A program made the position numbers and the translations under genes. Source: Bacteroidaceae bacterium (GTDB taxonomy: Bacteria; Bacteroidota; Bacteroidia; Bacteroidales; Bacteroidaceae). Taken from it: DNA of 64,000 nucleotides. The notes under the pieces were generated by a model. That model ran no database searches. It was not told where the DNA came from and worked only from the letters and a program-made list of their open reading frames with translations. Shown piece after piece: positions 28,226 through 37,091 of the stretch (position 1 is its first letter; every line of letters starts with the position of its first letter). Location: assembly GCA_017467885.1 (NCBI GenBank), contig JAFUKC010000014.1, positions 1 through 64,000 of the forward strand, given 5' to 3'.

Positions 28226-28283
28226 CGAATGTGTTTATAAAACCAAAATTTGTAAATTCTAATTAATTATAAAATTTATATTT

Positions 28284-31200
28284 ATGTTAAAACACCGTTT
28301 AACCAAAATTGGCAATGCTCTTATGGTTGCGTTGTGCATGTTATTCGTCGGCGGTTTGGCGCAGTCCTGCGATGACCCGTTAGGTCTCGATGATTACAAG
28401 TATGACGACAAAGAGCCCGATTGGCTGGGTGGTAGCATCTACGAGTTTTTGAATGACGAGGAGGGCGACCACACCTACAAGTATTTCGTTCGTCTTATCG
28501 ACAGTCTTGAGTACTCCGACGTGTTGAACCGCACCGGTAGCAAAACCATCTTTATTGTCGATGATAAGTCGTTCGATGAGTTTTTTGCTTCCAACAACCG
28601 CTGGAATGTTCACAGTTTCGAGGACTTGACAAAATCCCAGATGAAGACTATTCTTAACAGTTCTATGTTGGATAACGCCTATCTGTTGAATATGATGTCG
28701 AGTACATCGGGAGATGTGGAGGAGACGCGCGGTAAGTGTCTGCGCCGTAATACTTCGGCCGAAGTTACCGATTCTGTTCCTTTCTTCCCTGCCGACAGTC
28801 TTCCCGACAACAACCACTATTGGGCGCATTTCCGCGAAAAAGGCGGTATGCGTTTGGCTATCGACAATAACGCGCCCATGATGGTGCACTTCCTCCCCGA
28901 TTATCTTAAGAATCGTGGAATTCTCGATAGCGATATGAATAAGATTTTCGAGAGCAAGGGGCTTACCCGTTCGGGAGATGAGGTCTTTATTTATATGAAC
29001 AAAGTGTTATCGAGCGGTATCGATTACGGTGACTATGCCGATGATACTCTCACCATTACATGTAAGAACGGTTATCTCTACCGTATGAACGGTGTTCTTA
29101 TTCCGCCTTCGAACATGGCCGAGGAGTTGCGTAATCATCATAGAACACAGCTTTTCAGTCGTATGCTCGATCGTTTCAGTCTTCCTGTGTATAACCAAGA
29201 CTTGAGTAATGATTATAACGGAATATACAACTACGGAGGAACTCCCGACTCGGTGTTTGTTCGTCGTTATGTAAACAGCAGTGCTGTATCGGGTGCTGCA
29301 ATTTACAAGGTCGATGTAAATAAGAACTACGAGCCTGTTACAGTGGAAAATCCCAATAAGAACGAGGTACTTAAATTCGATCCGGGAAGCAACCGCCTTC
29401 AGACAAAATCAACGGTAAATGCAGAGGAGGATATGGCCGCAATGTTCGTTCCTGCCGATGAATATATGTATGCTTACTTCTCTTCTACAACATCAGGAAA
29501 GTTTATTCTTGAGCAGTTCTCGCCCGAAATCAAACCTCGGGAGATAACAATTGATGATGTTAAAGAAGGAACCAAACCGAACGAGGAGGATATGAAGCAG
29601 ATGATGGCAGCGTTAGACAGTATTCCTTTGGATGTACTCTCTAAATTTGTCAATAACCTTATGCGTGAATCTTTCTACGAAACAGTGCCCAGCAAATTCG
29701 GAATGATGATGGACGACGGTTATCGTGAGATGGGTCTGACTCCCGAGCATGTGGACGAATGTGTTGTTGCTAACAACGGTGTTATATATATATTAAATAA
29801 TGTATTCGGCCCGGCAATATATCAATCGGTAGCAGCTCCTCCCACAATTCTCTACAATATGGAGATTATGAACGAGCTTATGGTGTATATGCTTTATAAC
29901 TCCTATTTGTTGGCTATGGATGCAACATACAGTTTCATTGTTCCCGATGATGACTATTTTGTATATTACGACCCTGCATCTATGTGGGATAACGATAAAG
30001 TTGATTCAACCGAGTATGCCTATAAATTAAGATTCGACTCGGATTATACAACAGCGTTGAACGCCGAGCCTGCACTCTATTACGAAAGATACAGATTCGA
30101 TCGTGAAACATTCGAGATTTACGATACCGTTCCCGTTAGAAGCAAAACCAGCGGTACCGGTGAGAATGTAGTTTCGGATGTTTACGAAGCATTGAAGGGT
30201 ACTGATGACAATTCTTGGATTCGCAGCCGTGCACGCGAGTTGCTCGAGAACCTTATCATTGTAGGCTCTATCGGCGAAAATAAGTATTACCAGACAAAGG
30301 GTTATGCATATCTTAAGTGTGATGTTAATACAAGTGATGAGGCCGGTCATGCAGTGGATGTAACATTCTACGGTGGCGAGCAAATAGATCTTGGAAGTCG
30401 TCCTATCAAGACGAAGCGTAGTTTTATATATGAATCAGATGATAAATTGGAGGATGGTAACGGTATCACATATTGTACCTACTCCGATGACGATAAATAT
30501 CCTACAGGTATTCCAACACCGACAACCACTTATATATACGATCGTCTGAAAAATACTTCCGAATTCGAAGGTTTCTTCGAACTTGCCGATGACCCGGCTA
30601 CCAATGATCTTCCTGCAGGCATGGCCTCGTTCGGCTTTTTCATGAAGGAATTGTTCGAATCCAACGATTTGGCGAAGATGAATGTGAAGTATTCTATATT
30701 CAAAGATAAGTACAGTTACTATTCGGCACTTTCAGGCCACAAGTATGTACCTTTCTTGAGTAAATATCACTATACGGTATATGTTCCCACAAACGAAGCG
30801 TTGGAGAAAGCTTATGAGTGTGGTTTGCCCACATGGCAGGATATTGCCAATGCATACGAGGCGGTTGCAGCCAAGGGTGGTATGGGTAAGGCCAAGGTAA
30901 GGAAAATGGCAGAGATGCTTAACAAATTCCTACGTTATCACTTCCAAGATAACTCGGTTTATGTAGATGAAAACGTACCTGCTAACTCTTATGAGACATC
31001 GGCTATTAACGATGATACAGGTCGATTCCTTACAACCCAGGTGTCGAAAGAGGGCTCTACACTCGCAATCGAAGATCAATATTCGGGATATTATGCCGGA
31101 ACAGACAGCGAAGTCGATAAAGCATATGTTATTACCGAGGGTGAAGAAAATGTAACATGGAACGTAATGGCACGCGACCTTGTATTCCCCACAAACGTAT

Positions 31201-31703
31201 CGTCTATGTCTATTAAAGAAGAGCGTATAGAGTCTTCTTCATTTGCTGTGCTTCATTTGATTGATCGTCCGTTGCTTTCATCCAACTATATCGGTTATGA
31301 TGGCCGTTTCAAACGATTCTCGGACGAAGGTTATCCTGTAGAGCAGTTCGAGGTAGCTGTTGCAAACGAGGACTGGGAAGAGGGTGATGGCAATATTGTG
31401 AAATATCTGGTAGCATACAAAAAGACAGTAGAGATTGGTGGCGAGTATCGTCGTATCGGTTATCTGATGCGTGAACTCGAAGGCTCGACCGATCCTTTCA
31501 CACGCGAAGAGTATGTACAGAAAGGTAATGGTGCTGCATTCCTTATTACCGAGGATGGTTTCCTTTTGAACGAAAACAATATGTTTGTCGATAAAGACGG
31601 CAAAGAGGTTACGGACAAGAACGGCAATCTTCTCGAAGGATGTGGTTATTGTCAGGTAAATAAGGACGGTACAGATTTTGTCACCGTATATCCTCAGAAT
31701 TAA
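28284..31703 (+). CDS. Large fasciclin-domain surface lipoprotein
   Basis: An 1139-residue lipoprotein (signal ending GGLAQSC, Cys29, followed by DDPLG, an acidic start of the kind linked with surface export). Several fasciclin (FAS1)-like regions can be seen: residues about 50-275 (TGSKTIFIVDDKSFDEFFASN ... GYLYRMNGVLIPPSN), a weaker one about 430-515 (NNGVIYILNNVFGP) and a third about 780-1000 (HYTVYVPTNEALEKAYECGL ... AEMLNKFLRYHF). FAS1 domains mediate adhesion or ligand binding. First gene of a six-gene block; it precedes a SusC by 32 nt, the place where Sus loci often carry a glycan-binding lipoprotein. No enzyme motif found; ligand unknown. Confidence 0.78.
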   Translation: MLKHRLTKIGNALMVALCMLFVGGLAQSCDDPLGLDDYKYDDKEPDWLGGSIYEFLNDEEGDHTYKYFVRLIDSLEYSDVLNRTGSKTIFIVDDKSFDEFFASNNRWNVHSFEDLTKSQMKTILNSSMLDNAYLLNMMSSTSGDVEETRGKCLRRNTSAEVTDSVPFFPADSLPDNNHYWAHFREKGGMRLAIDNNAPMMVHFLPDYLKNRGILDSDMNKIFESKGLTRSGDEVFIYMNKVLSSGIDYGDYADDTLTITCKNGYLYRMNGVLIPPSNMAEELRNHHRTQLFSRMLDRFSLPVYNQDLSNDYNGIYNYGGTPDSVFVRRYVNSSAVSGAAIYKVDVNKNYEPVTVENPNKNEVLKFDPGSNRLQTKSTVNAEEDMAAMFVPADEYMYAYFSSTTSGKFILEQFSPEIKPREITIDDVKEGTKPNEEDMKQMMAALDSIPLDVLSKFVNNLMRESFYETVPSKFGMMMDDGYREMGLTPEHVDECVVANNGVIYILNNVFGPAIYQSVAAPPTILYNMEIMNELMVYMLYNSYLLAMDATYSFIVPDDDYFVYYDPASMWDNDKVDSTEYAYKLRFDSDYTTALNAEPALYYERYRFDRETFEIYDTVPVRSKTSGTGENVVSDVYEALKGTDDNSWIRSRARELLENLIIVGSIGENKYYQTKGYAYLKCDVNTSDEAGHAVDVTFYGGEQIDLGSRPIKTKRSFIYESDDKLEDGNGITYCTYSDDDKYPTGIPTPTTTYIYDRLKNTSEFEGFFELADDPATNDLPAGMASFGFFMKELFESNDLAKMNVKYSIFKDKYSYYSALSGHKYVPFLSKYHYTVYVPTNEALEKAYECGLPTWQDIANAYEAVAAKGGMGKAKVRKMAEMLNKFLRYHFQDNSVYVDENVPANSYETSAINDDTGRFLTTQVSKEGSTLAIEDQYSGYYAGTDSEVDKAYVITEGEENVTWNVMARDLVFPTNVSSMSIKEERIESSSFAVLHLIDRPLLSSNYIGYDGRFKRFSDEGYPVEQFEVAVANEDWEEGDGNIVKYLVAYKKTVEIGGEYRRIGYLMRELEGSTDPFTREEYVQKGNGAAFLITEDGFLLNENNMFVDKDGKEVTDKNGNLLEGCGYCQVNKDGTDFVTVYPQN

Positions 31704-31735
31704 GCCTGTAATGTTATAGAATAAAGAATAACGCC

Positions 31736-34700
31736 ATGATAAAGATAAAACATTTATTACTACTTGTGCTTTGTTGCATTATAGGTTCATCGGACGTATT
31801 TGCACAAAGAAGCGCGAGAATTTCCGGAACAATTACAAGTGATTCCGAGGGTCCGCTTATGATGGTAAACGTCACCGAGCGCGATAAGAACAACCGTATT
31901 GTGGAAGCTACCATGACCGATATGGAAGGTAACTTCAGTATGGTTGTCAAGAACACAAGCAACCGACTCGAAATTTCGTATATCGGTTATAAAACAGAGG
32001 TTTTGGAGATTGGTTCACGTACCGTCTTCAATATTAAGATGATTGAGGATAACATGATTGAAGAGATTGTCATCACCGACAAGGCTCGTACACGTCAGGG
32101 TGCATTGGATATTCTCGATAGAGAGATTACACAAGCTACCCAGAAGTTCAACATGAGCGAGATGGAGGGTCTTTCGTTTACTTCGGTAGACGAGGCACTT
32201 CAGGGGCAGATTGCCGGTCTTGACGTCGTATTCAACTCGGGTGACCTTGGTTCGGGTACACAGATGCGTTTGCGTGGTACATCTACCATTAACGGTAATG
32301 CCGAGCCTTTGATTGTCGTAAATGACAACATCTTCCAAATGCCCGAAGACGATCGTGCCAATTTCGACTATGCCAACCTTACCAACGAGAGTTTCTCGGA
32401 GTTGTTGTCGGTTAATCCCGAGGATATCGAAGAAATTCAGGTGTTGAAGGATGCAGCATCGTGTGCCGTTTGGGGTTCCGATGGTGCGAACGGTGTAATT
32501 AAAATTAAAACAAAGCGCGGTAGTCGCGGTCCCACACGTGTAAATTTCAGCTATAAGTTTAAAGATAAATGGTTCCGTAAAGGGTATAACCTTCTTAACG
32601 GTGACGATTATACCATGTTGCTGAAAGAGGCACACTTCAACCCGCAGCAGGAGGCGAAAGAGCTTGATGAGTTGAGTTATAAACAAGAATCTTTCTCGGA
32701 GTATTACAACTTTAACAAGAATACCGATTGGGTAGATGCCGTAACAAAGCATGGTTATACCAACAACTACAACGTTAACCTTGTGGGTGGTGGTGAAAAG
32801 GCATCGTTCCGTATTTCGGGAGGTTACAGCAACGAAACCGGTACCATCATCAAACAGTTCTACGAGACATTCTCGTCACGTCTTTCATTGGATTACTATG
32901 TATCGGACCGTATCAAGGTTGCAGCCGAGTTTGCATTCTCTTATACAAACAACCAGCAGAACTACGATGGTTTGCTTGCAATAGCGCAGAATATTATGCC
33001 TAACATGAGCATCTATTACCACGATCGTATGGGAAATCCCTCTTCGGTTTATTATAAGATGTTGAAGGCTAATATGTCCGATGAATCGTACAGCACATTG
33101 AGCGACCAATACGCCATGCGAAATCCTGTGGCTTCGGCTTATCTTGCCGAGAAGAGCCAGGAGAGCTACAGTATTTCTCCGCAAATCACATTGGAGTACG
33201 ACTTGCTTGGTCTCGAGGATGACGAGTCTTCATTGAAATATCGCGGTATGGTATATATGAATGCCGGTACACTTTCCAATAACTCTTTCCTACCTTCGGA
33301 ACTTAATAACGCCGAGACAGGTTGGCAGAGTAGTTCGGTGAATGCATCCACCATGTACGATAGTAAAAGTTTAGGTTTCACAACACGTCATAACCTTATA
33401 TTTACCCCCTATTTTGGTAATCCCAAGCACTATCTGACAATGAGCGGACAGTTCGAATTGAATACAAGCACAGGTACAACACAGAGCCAATCTACATACG
33501 GTTTGCCTACAGAGGATATCCAAAGTACATCGGTTGGTTCATATACAAATGCTTCTACAGGTCGTTCATTGTCGCGTGGTATAAACTTTATTTTCGAATC
33601 GCACTATTCATATGATTCAAAATATGCTTTAGGTCTTACTGTTCGCGGCGAGGGTCGTACACAGTTCGGTGATGACAGAAAATGGGTGGCATATCCTTCT
33701 GTTTCAGCACGTTGGAATATCTCCGATGAAAAATGGATGGAGTGGGCAAAACCTGTATTGTCAATGTTGTCAATACGTCCCAGCTTCGGTTTGTCGGGTG
33801 ATAATCCCGGTCAGGAGTACCTGATGTATACCACATATACACAGAACGGCAGCTACGCCGGTATAACAGCGTTCCACCCCGAGGGTATCCGTCTTACAAA
33901 CCTCCGCGCCTCGGATAAACGTGAGTTCAACGTGGGTTCCGACTTCGGTTTCTTCAATGATTTGATTACCGGTTCTATCAACTACTATAAGAGTACAACT
34001 TACGACCAATTGATGTATGGGTACGATATACCTTCATCTACAGGTTTCACCTCTTTGAAGATTAAGAACTCTGGTGCCGTAGAGAACTCGGGTTGGGATA
34101 TGAACTTGAGCACTTCGAGAATAAAACTCACCGATAAGTTGCAAATGAGTGTATATTTCAATATCGGCCAGAACTTTAACGAGGTTAAGGAGATGGAGTA
34201 CTCTATTTTGAAGAACAGTAACCCCGATTACGGTTACGGTCATGGTGAATACCTTGGTCGTATCCAGATTGGTAACCCTCTTGCTTCTATCTATGGTTTC
34301 CGTTACAAAGGTGTATATCGCTACAGCTACCACAATTGGGAGAAGGCTCTTGAAATAAAAGAGAACAACGAAAAGACCGGTAGCAACGACAATTGGACAT
34401 GTCCTATTGTTCTTGATGCAAACGGTGAAGTTGTTATGAATGCCGATGGTACACCCAAACGAATGGTATTCAACTATAAAGTTGACGAATCGAGCGGTAT
34501 CGGTGAGCCTCTTTATGAATTCCAAGGTGGTGATGCTATTTACGAGGATATCAACTACGATGGTAACATCAACGAACTCGACTTGGTTTATCTTGGAAAC
34601 TCCAATCCTATGGCACAAGGTGGTTTCGGTTTCACATTCTATTATAAACGATTCCAACTCAAGACCAACTTTACATATCGTTGGGATGTAGACGTTATCA

Positions 34701-35095
34701 ACTCTGCCCGTATGGGAGTAGAAAAAATGTATACAAACAACAACCAAAGCTATGCTGTTAACTGGCGTTGGCGTAAGGACGGTGACATCACCGAAATTCC
34801 TCGTGCACTTTACAACTACGGTTACAACGACCTCGGTAGTGACAGGTATGTAGAAGATGCTTCTTATTTGCGTCTGTCTTACGTTCAGGCATCTTATTCT
34901 TTCGAGCCCGAGTGGTTGAAGAAATATGGTTTGCGTAACCTCAGTTTGTATGTGTCGGCCGACAACATCTTTGTATTGACAAAGTATACAGGTCTTGATC
35001 CCGAGGTTGCGGCAGGTCCTTACGGACGTTCTACCGATGGTGGTAAGACTCCGCGTTCGAGCTCATACACACTTTCATTGTCTGTTGGATTCTGA
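31736..35095 (+). CDS. SusC/RagA-type TonB-dependent outer-membrane transporter (first copy)
   Basis: 1119 residues. Signal peptide (LLLLVLCCIIGSSDVFAQ), a carboxypeptidase-regulatory-like N-terminal domain (ARISGTITSDSEGPLMMVNV ... LEISYIGYKTEVLEIG), the plug with ALQGQIAGLDVVFNSGDLGS, MRLRGTSTINGNAEPLIVVN and VLKDAASCAVWGSDGANGVI, then a barrel ending in an aromatic residue (SLSVGF). These are defining SusC features. It normally works as a pair with the SusD encoded 11 nt downstream. The plug motif ...ASCAVWGSDGANGVI has Cys and Trp where typical SusC reads ASAAIYGSRGANGVI. The substrate is unknown; no enzyme gene accompanies it. Confidence 0.93.
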   Translation: MIKIKHLLLLVLCCIIGSSDVFAQRSARISGTITSDSEGPLMMVNVTERDKNNRIVEATMTDMEGNFSMVVKNTSNRLEISYIGYKTEVLEIGSRTVFNIKMIEDNMIEEIVITDKARTRQGALDILDREITQATQKFNMSEMEGLSFTSVDEALQGQIAGLDVVFNSGDLGSGTQMRLRGTSTINGNAEPLIVVNDNIFQMPEDDRANFDYANLTNESFSELLSVNPEDIEEIQVLKDAASCAVWGSDGANGVIKIKTKRGSRGPTRVNFSYKFKDKWFRKGYNLLNGDDYTMLLKEAHFNPQQEAKELDELSYKQESFSEYYNFNKNTDWVDAVTKHGYTNNYNVNLVGGGEKASFRISGGYSNETGTIIKQFYETFSSRLSLDYYVSDRIKVAAEFAFSYTNNQQNYDGLLAIAQNIMPNMSIYYHDRMGNPSSVYYKMLKANMSDESYSTLSDQYAMRNPVASAYLAEKSQESYSISPQITLEYDLLGLEDDESSLKYRGMVYMNAGTLSNNSFLPSELNNAETGWQSSSVNASTMYDSKSLGFTTRHNLIFTPYFGNPKHYLTMSGQFELNTSTGTTQSQSTYGLPTEDIQSTSVGSYTNASTGRSLSRGINFIFESHYSYDSKYALGLTVRGEGRTQFGDDRKWVAYPSVSARWNISDEKWMEWAKPVLSMLSIRPSFGLSGDNPGQEYLMYTTYTQNGSYAGITAFHPEGIRLTNLRASDKREFNVGSDFGFFNDLITGSINYYKSTTYDQLMYGYDIPSSTGFTSLKIKNSGAVENSGWDMNLSTSRIKLTDKLQMSVYFNIGQNFNEVKEMEYSILKNSNPDYGYGHGEYLGRIQIGNPLASIYGFRYKGVYRYSYHNWEKALEIKENNEKTGSNDNWTCPIVLDANGEVVMNADGTPKRMVFNYKVDESSGIGEPLYEFQGGDAIYEDINYDGNINELDLVYLGNSNPMAQGGFGFTFYYKRFQLKTNFTYRWDVDVINSARMGVEKMYTNNNQSYAVNWRWRKDGDITEIPRALYNYGYNDLGSDRYVEDASYLRLSYVQASYSFEPEWLKKYGLRNLSLYVSADNIFVLTKYTGLDPEVAAGPYGRSTDGGKTPRSSSYTLSLSVGF

Positions 35096-35106
35096 TGATA
35101 ATATAA

Positions 35107-37011
35107 ATGAAGAAGATTATGAAAAAAATAGCAAATATATTAAGAACAACCGGCTTGATGGTTGTGCTTGGTTTGGGTCTTTGTATTACATCGTGTACAG
35201 ACTTCCTAACCATATATCCCCCCAACTCGACCACTCATGACGATTATTGGCATACAGAGGATGACGTAAACGGTATGCTTGCCGAAGCTTATCGTCAGTT
35301 GATATCATCGTCGGCCATGTCACGATATTACATTTGGGGTGAGGTGCGTGCCGATAACCTTGTAAACTCGGATAACGCAGCAGAGGAGTACAAATATATA
35401 GTGGAGGCTTACCTTACAGAAAAGAACTCTTTCTGCGATTGGTCTATATTCTATGCGGCAATCAATGCTGCCAACATGGTTATTGAGTTTGCTCCGCTTG
35501 TACCCGAGCGTGACCCGGACTTCAGCCAAGGCGATTTGAATGTTGTTATGGGCGAAATGTATGCTTTGCGTGCACTATGTCATTTCTATCTTGTGCGCAC
35601 ATTCCGCGATATACCGTTGTCGTATGTTGCAAGTGTGACCGATGCCAATCTGCCCGAATATCCGCAGGTACACCCCATGGTGGCACTCGATAGCATTATG
35701 AGTGATTTGAACCGTGCCGAACCTTTGGTAATGGAGTCCGGTGCGTTCCCCACCACAAACGATGATTATAACACTTGCCGTATAACACGTAATGCTGTAC
35801 GTGCCATGAAGGCCGATGTTGCTTTGTGGCAGGCTGCATTTGCCAAGTATTATGCTCAACAAACCGAGGATGATACCGATGGCGAGGTATCCGATGGCGA
35901 GGTTACCGAAAACGAAGGGGCTGCAGACGATACAGTAACCGAGGGTGAGGGCCTGACAAAAGCCGATGTAGCTGATGATGAAGTTTCTTCGGGTGGCGAA
36001 ACCCCGTCTGCACCGGTTACTTTCAAGTCTCCCGATGAATATTATAATATATGTATCGAGAACTGCCGTCTGATTATAGAGGATATGGCCGAGTTAATGG
36101 AAGAAAAACACAACTATGCATTAGAAAGCAATCCTATAATGGGCCCCGGTTCCGAGAATCCCTATTATCTTGTTTCAAATATAGAGCTTGGCAAGGAAGA
36201 GGATAAGGATGTGCTCGTTTCGCCGGCCTATGACCGTATTTTCGGTTTGGGTGCTTCGGAAGAGACTATATTCGAGCTTGAGTTCGATGGTGATATTAAC
36301 TCCAACGGTACCGTCTTCTCGATGTTCGGTTCCGGTTCAGGTGGTAACTTCTATGTTCCCGAGTCGTTTGTCACTCTTTACGAGGCAGACGATTGGCGTC
36401 GTTCAACATTCATTACTCCCGAGAGCGAGGGTGAAGGTGACAACGCTGCCAACGGTGCAGTAGAGGCCAGTGTTCTTAAATTTGTTGTAAGAGCTTCCGG
36501 TCCTAAAGAAGAAACCGATAACAAAACTGCGCGTGAGTATCAGAACAACAGCGAGTGTGATGCAAACTGGATTATGTATCGTAAGACCGACGTCATGTTG
36601 ATGTGGGCCGAAGCTATATCGTTGTTGACTTCTCCTTCTACAGAACAGCTGGATAAAGCGTTTGATTTGGTTTATTACGTAAATGACCGTTCGAGCCTTA
36701 ATGGAAGCAAACTTACCAAGGTTGGTCAATCGGGATTGAACGACCTTGTATTGGATGAACGTGCACGTGAACTTGCTTTTGAAGGTAAACGTTGGTTCGA
36801 CCTCGTTAGAAAGGCTTTGCGTGAGAATGGTCCCGAAGGCATAAGAGATAAAATATCACAGAAGTCATCTACAAGTGGAAATACGATTAAGAACCGTATG
36901 AATCATGTAAATAACCTCTTCTTCCCAATATCGGAGCGTGAGCGGAATGTGAATACTTTGTTGAAACAGAACCCTGCATACGAGTCCTCCGAATCGATAG
37001 AGTTGCATTAA
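35107..37011 (+). CDS. SusD/RagB-type surface lipoprotein (first copy) with an acidic insertion
   Basis: 634 residues, lipoprotein Cys30 in LCITSCTDFL (a start at the second Met is possible). SusD hallmarks: TDFLTIYPPNS with DDYWHTEDDVNGMLAEAYRQL, the TPR helices (VMGEMYALRALCHFYLVRTFRDIP), AVRAMKADVALWQAAFA, and C-terminal DLVLDERARELAFEGKRWFD. Residues about 253-300 are an acidic, low-complexity insertion (repeated DGEV, TEGEG, DDEVSSG) in the helix-to-loop region after LWQAAFAKYY; the DNA under it contains a short direct repeat (CCGATGGCGAGGT twice). Ordinary SusD proteins lack this. It should cap the preceding SusC and deliver an unknown ligand. Confidence 0.92.
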   Translation: MKKIMKKIANILRTTGLMVVLGLGLCITSCTDFLTIYPPNSTTHDDYWHTEDDVNGMLAEAYRQLISSSAMSRYYIWGEVRADNLVNSDNAAEEYKYIVEAYLTEKNSFCDWSIFYAAINAANMVIEFAPLVPERDPDFSQGDLNVVMGEMYALRALCHFYLVRTFRDIPLSYVASVTDANLPEYPQVHPMVALDSIMSDLNRAEPLVMESGAFPTTNDDYNTCRITRNAVRAMKADVALWQAAFAKYYAQQTEDDTDGEVSDGEVTENEGAADDTVTEGEGLTKADVADDEVSSGGETPSAPVTFKSPDEYYNICIENCRLIIEDMAELMEEKHNYALESNPIMGPGSENPYYLVSNIELGKEEDKDVLVSPAYDRIFGLGASEETIFELEFDGDINSNGTVFSMFGSGSGGNFYVPESFVTLYEADDWRRSTFITPESEGEGDNAANGAVEASVLKFVVRASGPKEETDNKTAREYQNNSECDANWIMYRKTDVMLMWAEAISLLTSPSTEQLDKAFDLVYYVNDRSSLNGSKLTKVGQSGLNDLVLDERARELAFEGKRWFDLVRKALRENGPEGIRDKISQKSSTSGNTIKNRMNHVNNLFFPISERERNVNTLLKQNPAYESSESIELH

Positions 37012-37013
37012 TA

Positions 37014-37051
37014 TTTATTGTTTCTCCGTCTTCGGGCGGAGAAACAATAAA
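37014..37051 (+). terminator. Perfect 15-bp intercistronic hairpin without a T-run
   Basis: TTTATTGTTTCTCCG (37014-37028) pairs with CGGAGAAACAATAAA (37037-37051), loop TCTTCGGG. It starts 2 nt after the SusD stop and is followed by AGCAAGC, not a T-tract, so it more likely stabilises the upstream mRNA or allows partial termination than ends the operon. Confidence 0.6.
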
Positions 37052-37091
37052 GCAAGCTATACTTAAAACGTAATTAAAAACATATTTAGAT

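Noticed and set aside
32015..32752. 245-codon minus frame within the first SusC
   Set aside because: Antisense of conserved plug-domain coding; no motif or promoter.
34034..34747. 237-codon minus frame within the first SusC
   Set aside because: Antisense shadow of the SusC barrel.
35875..35906. Short direct repeat considered as a CRISPR-like or tandem array
   Set aside because: Only two units and in frame within the SusD gene; no spacers.
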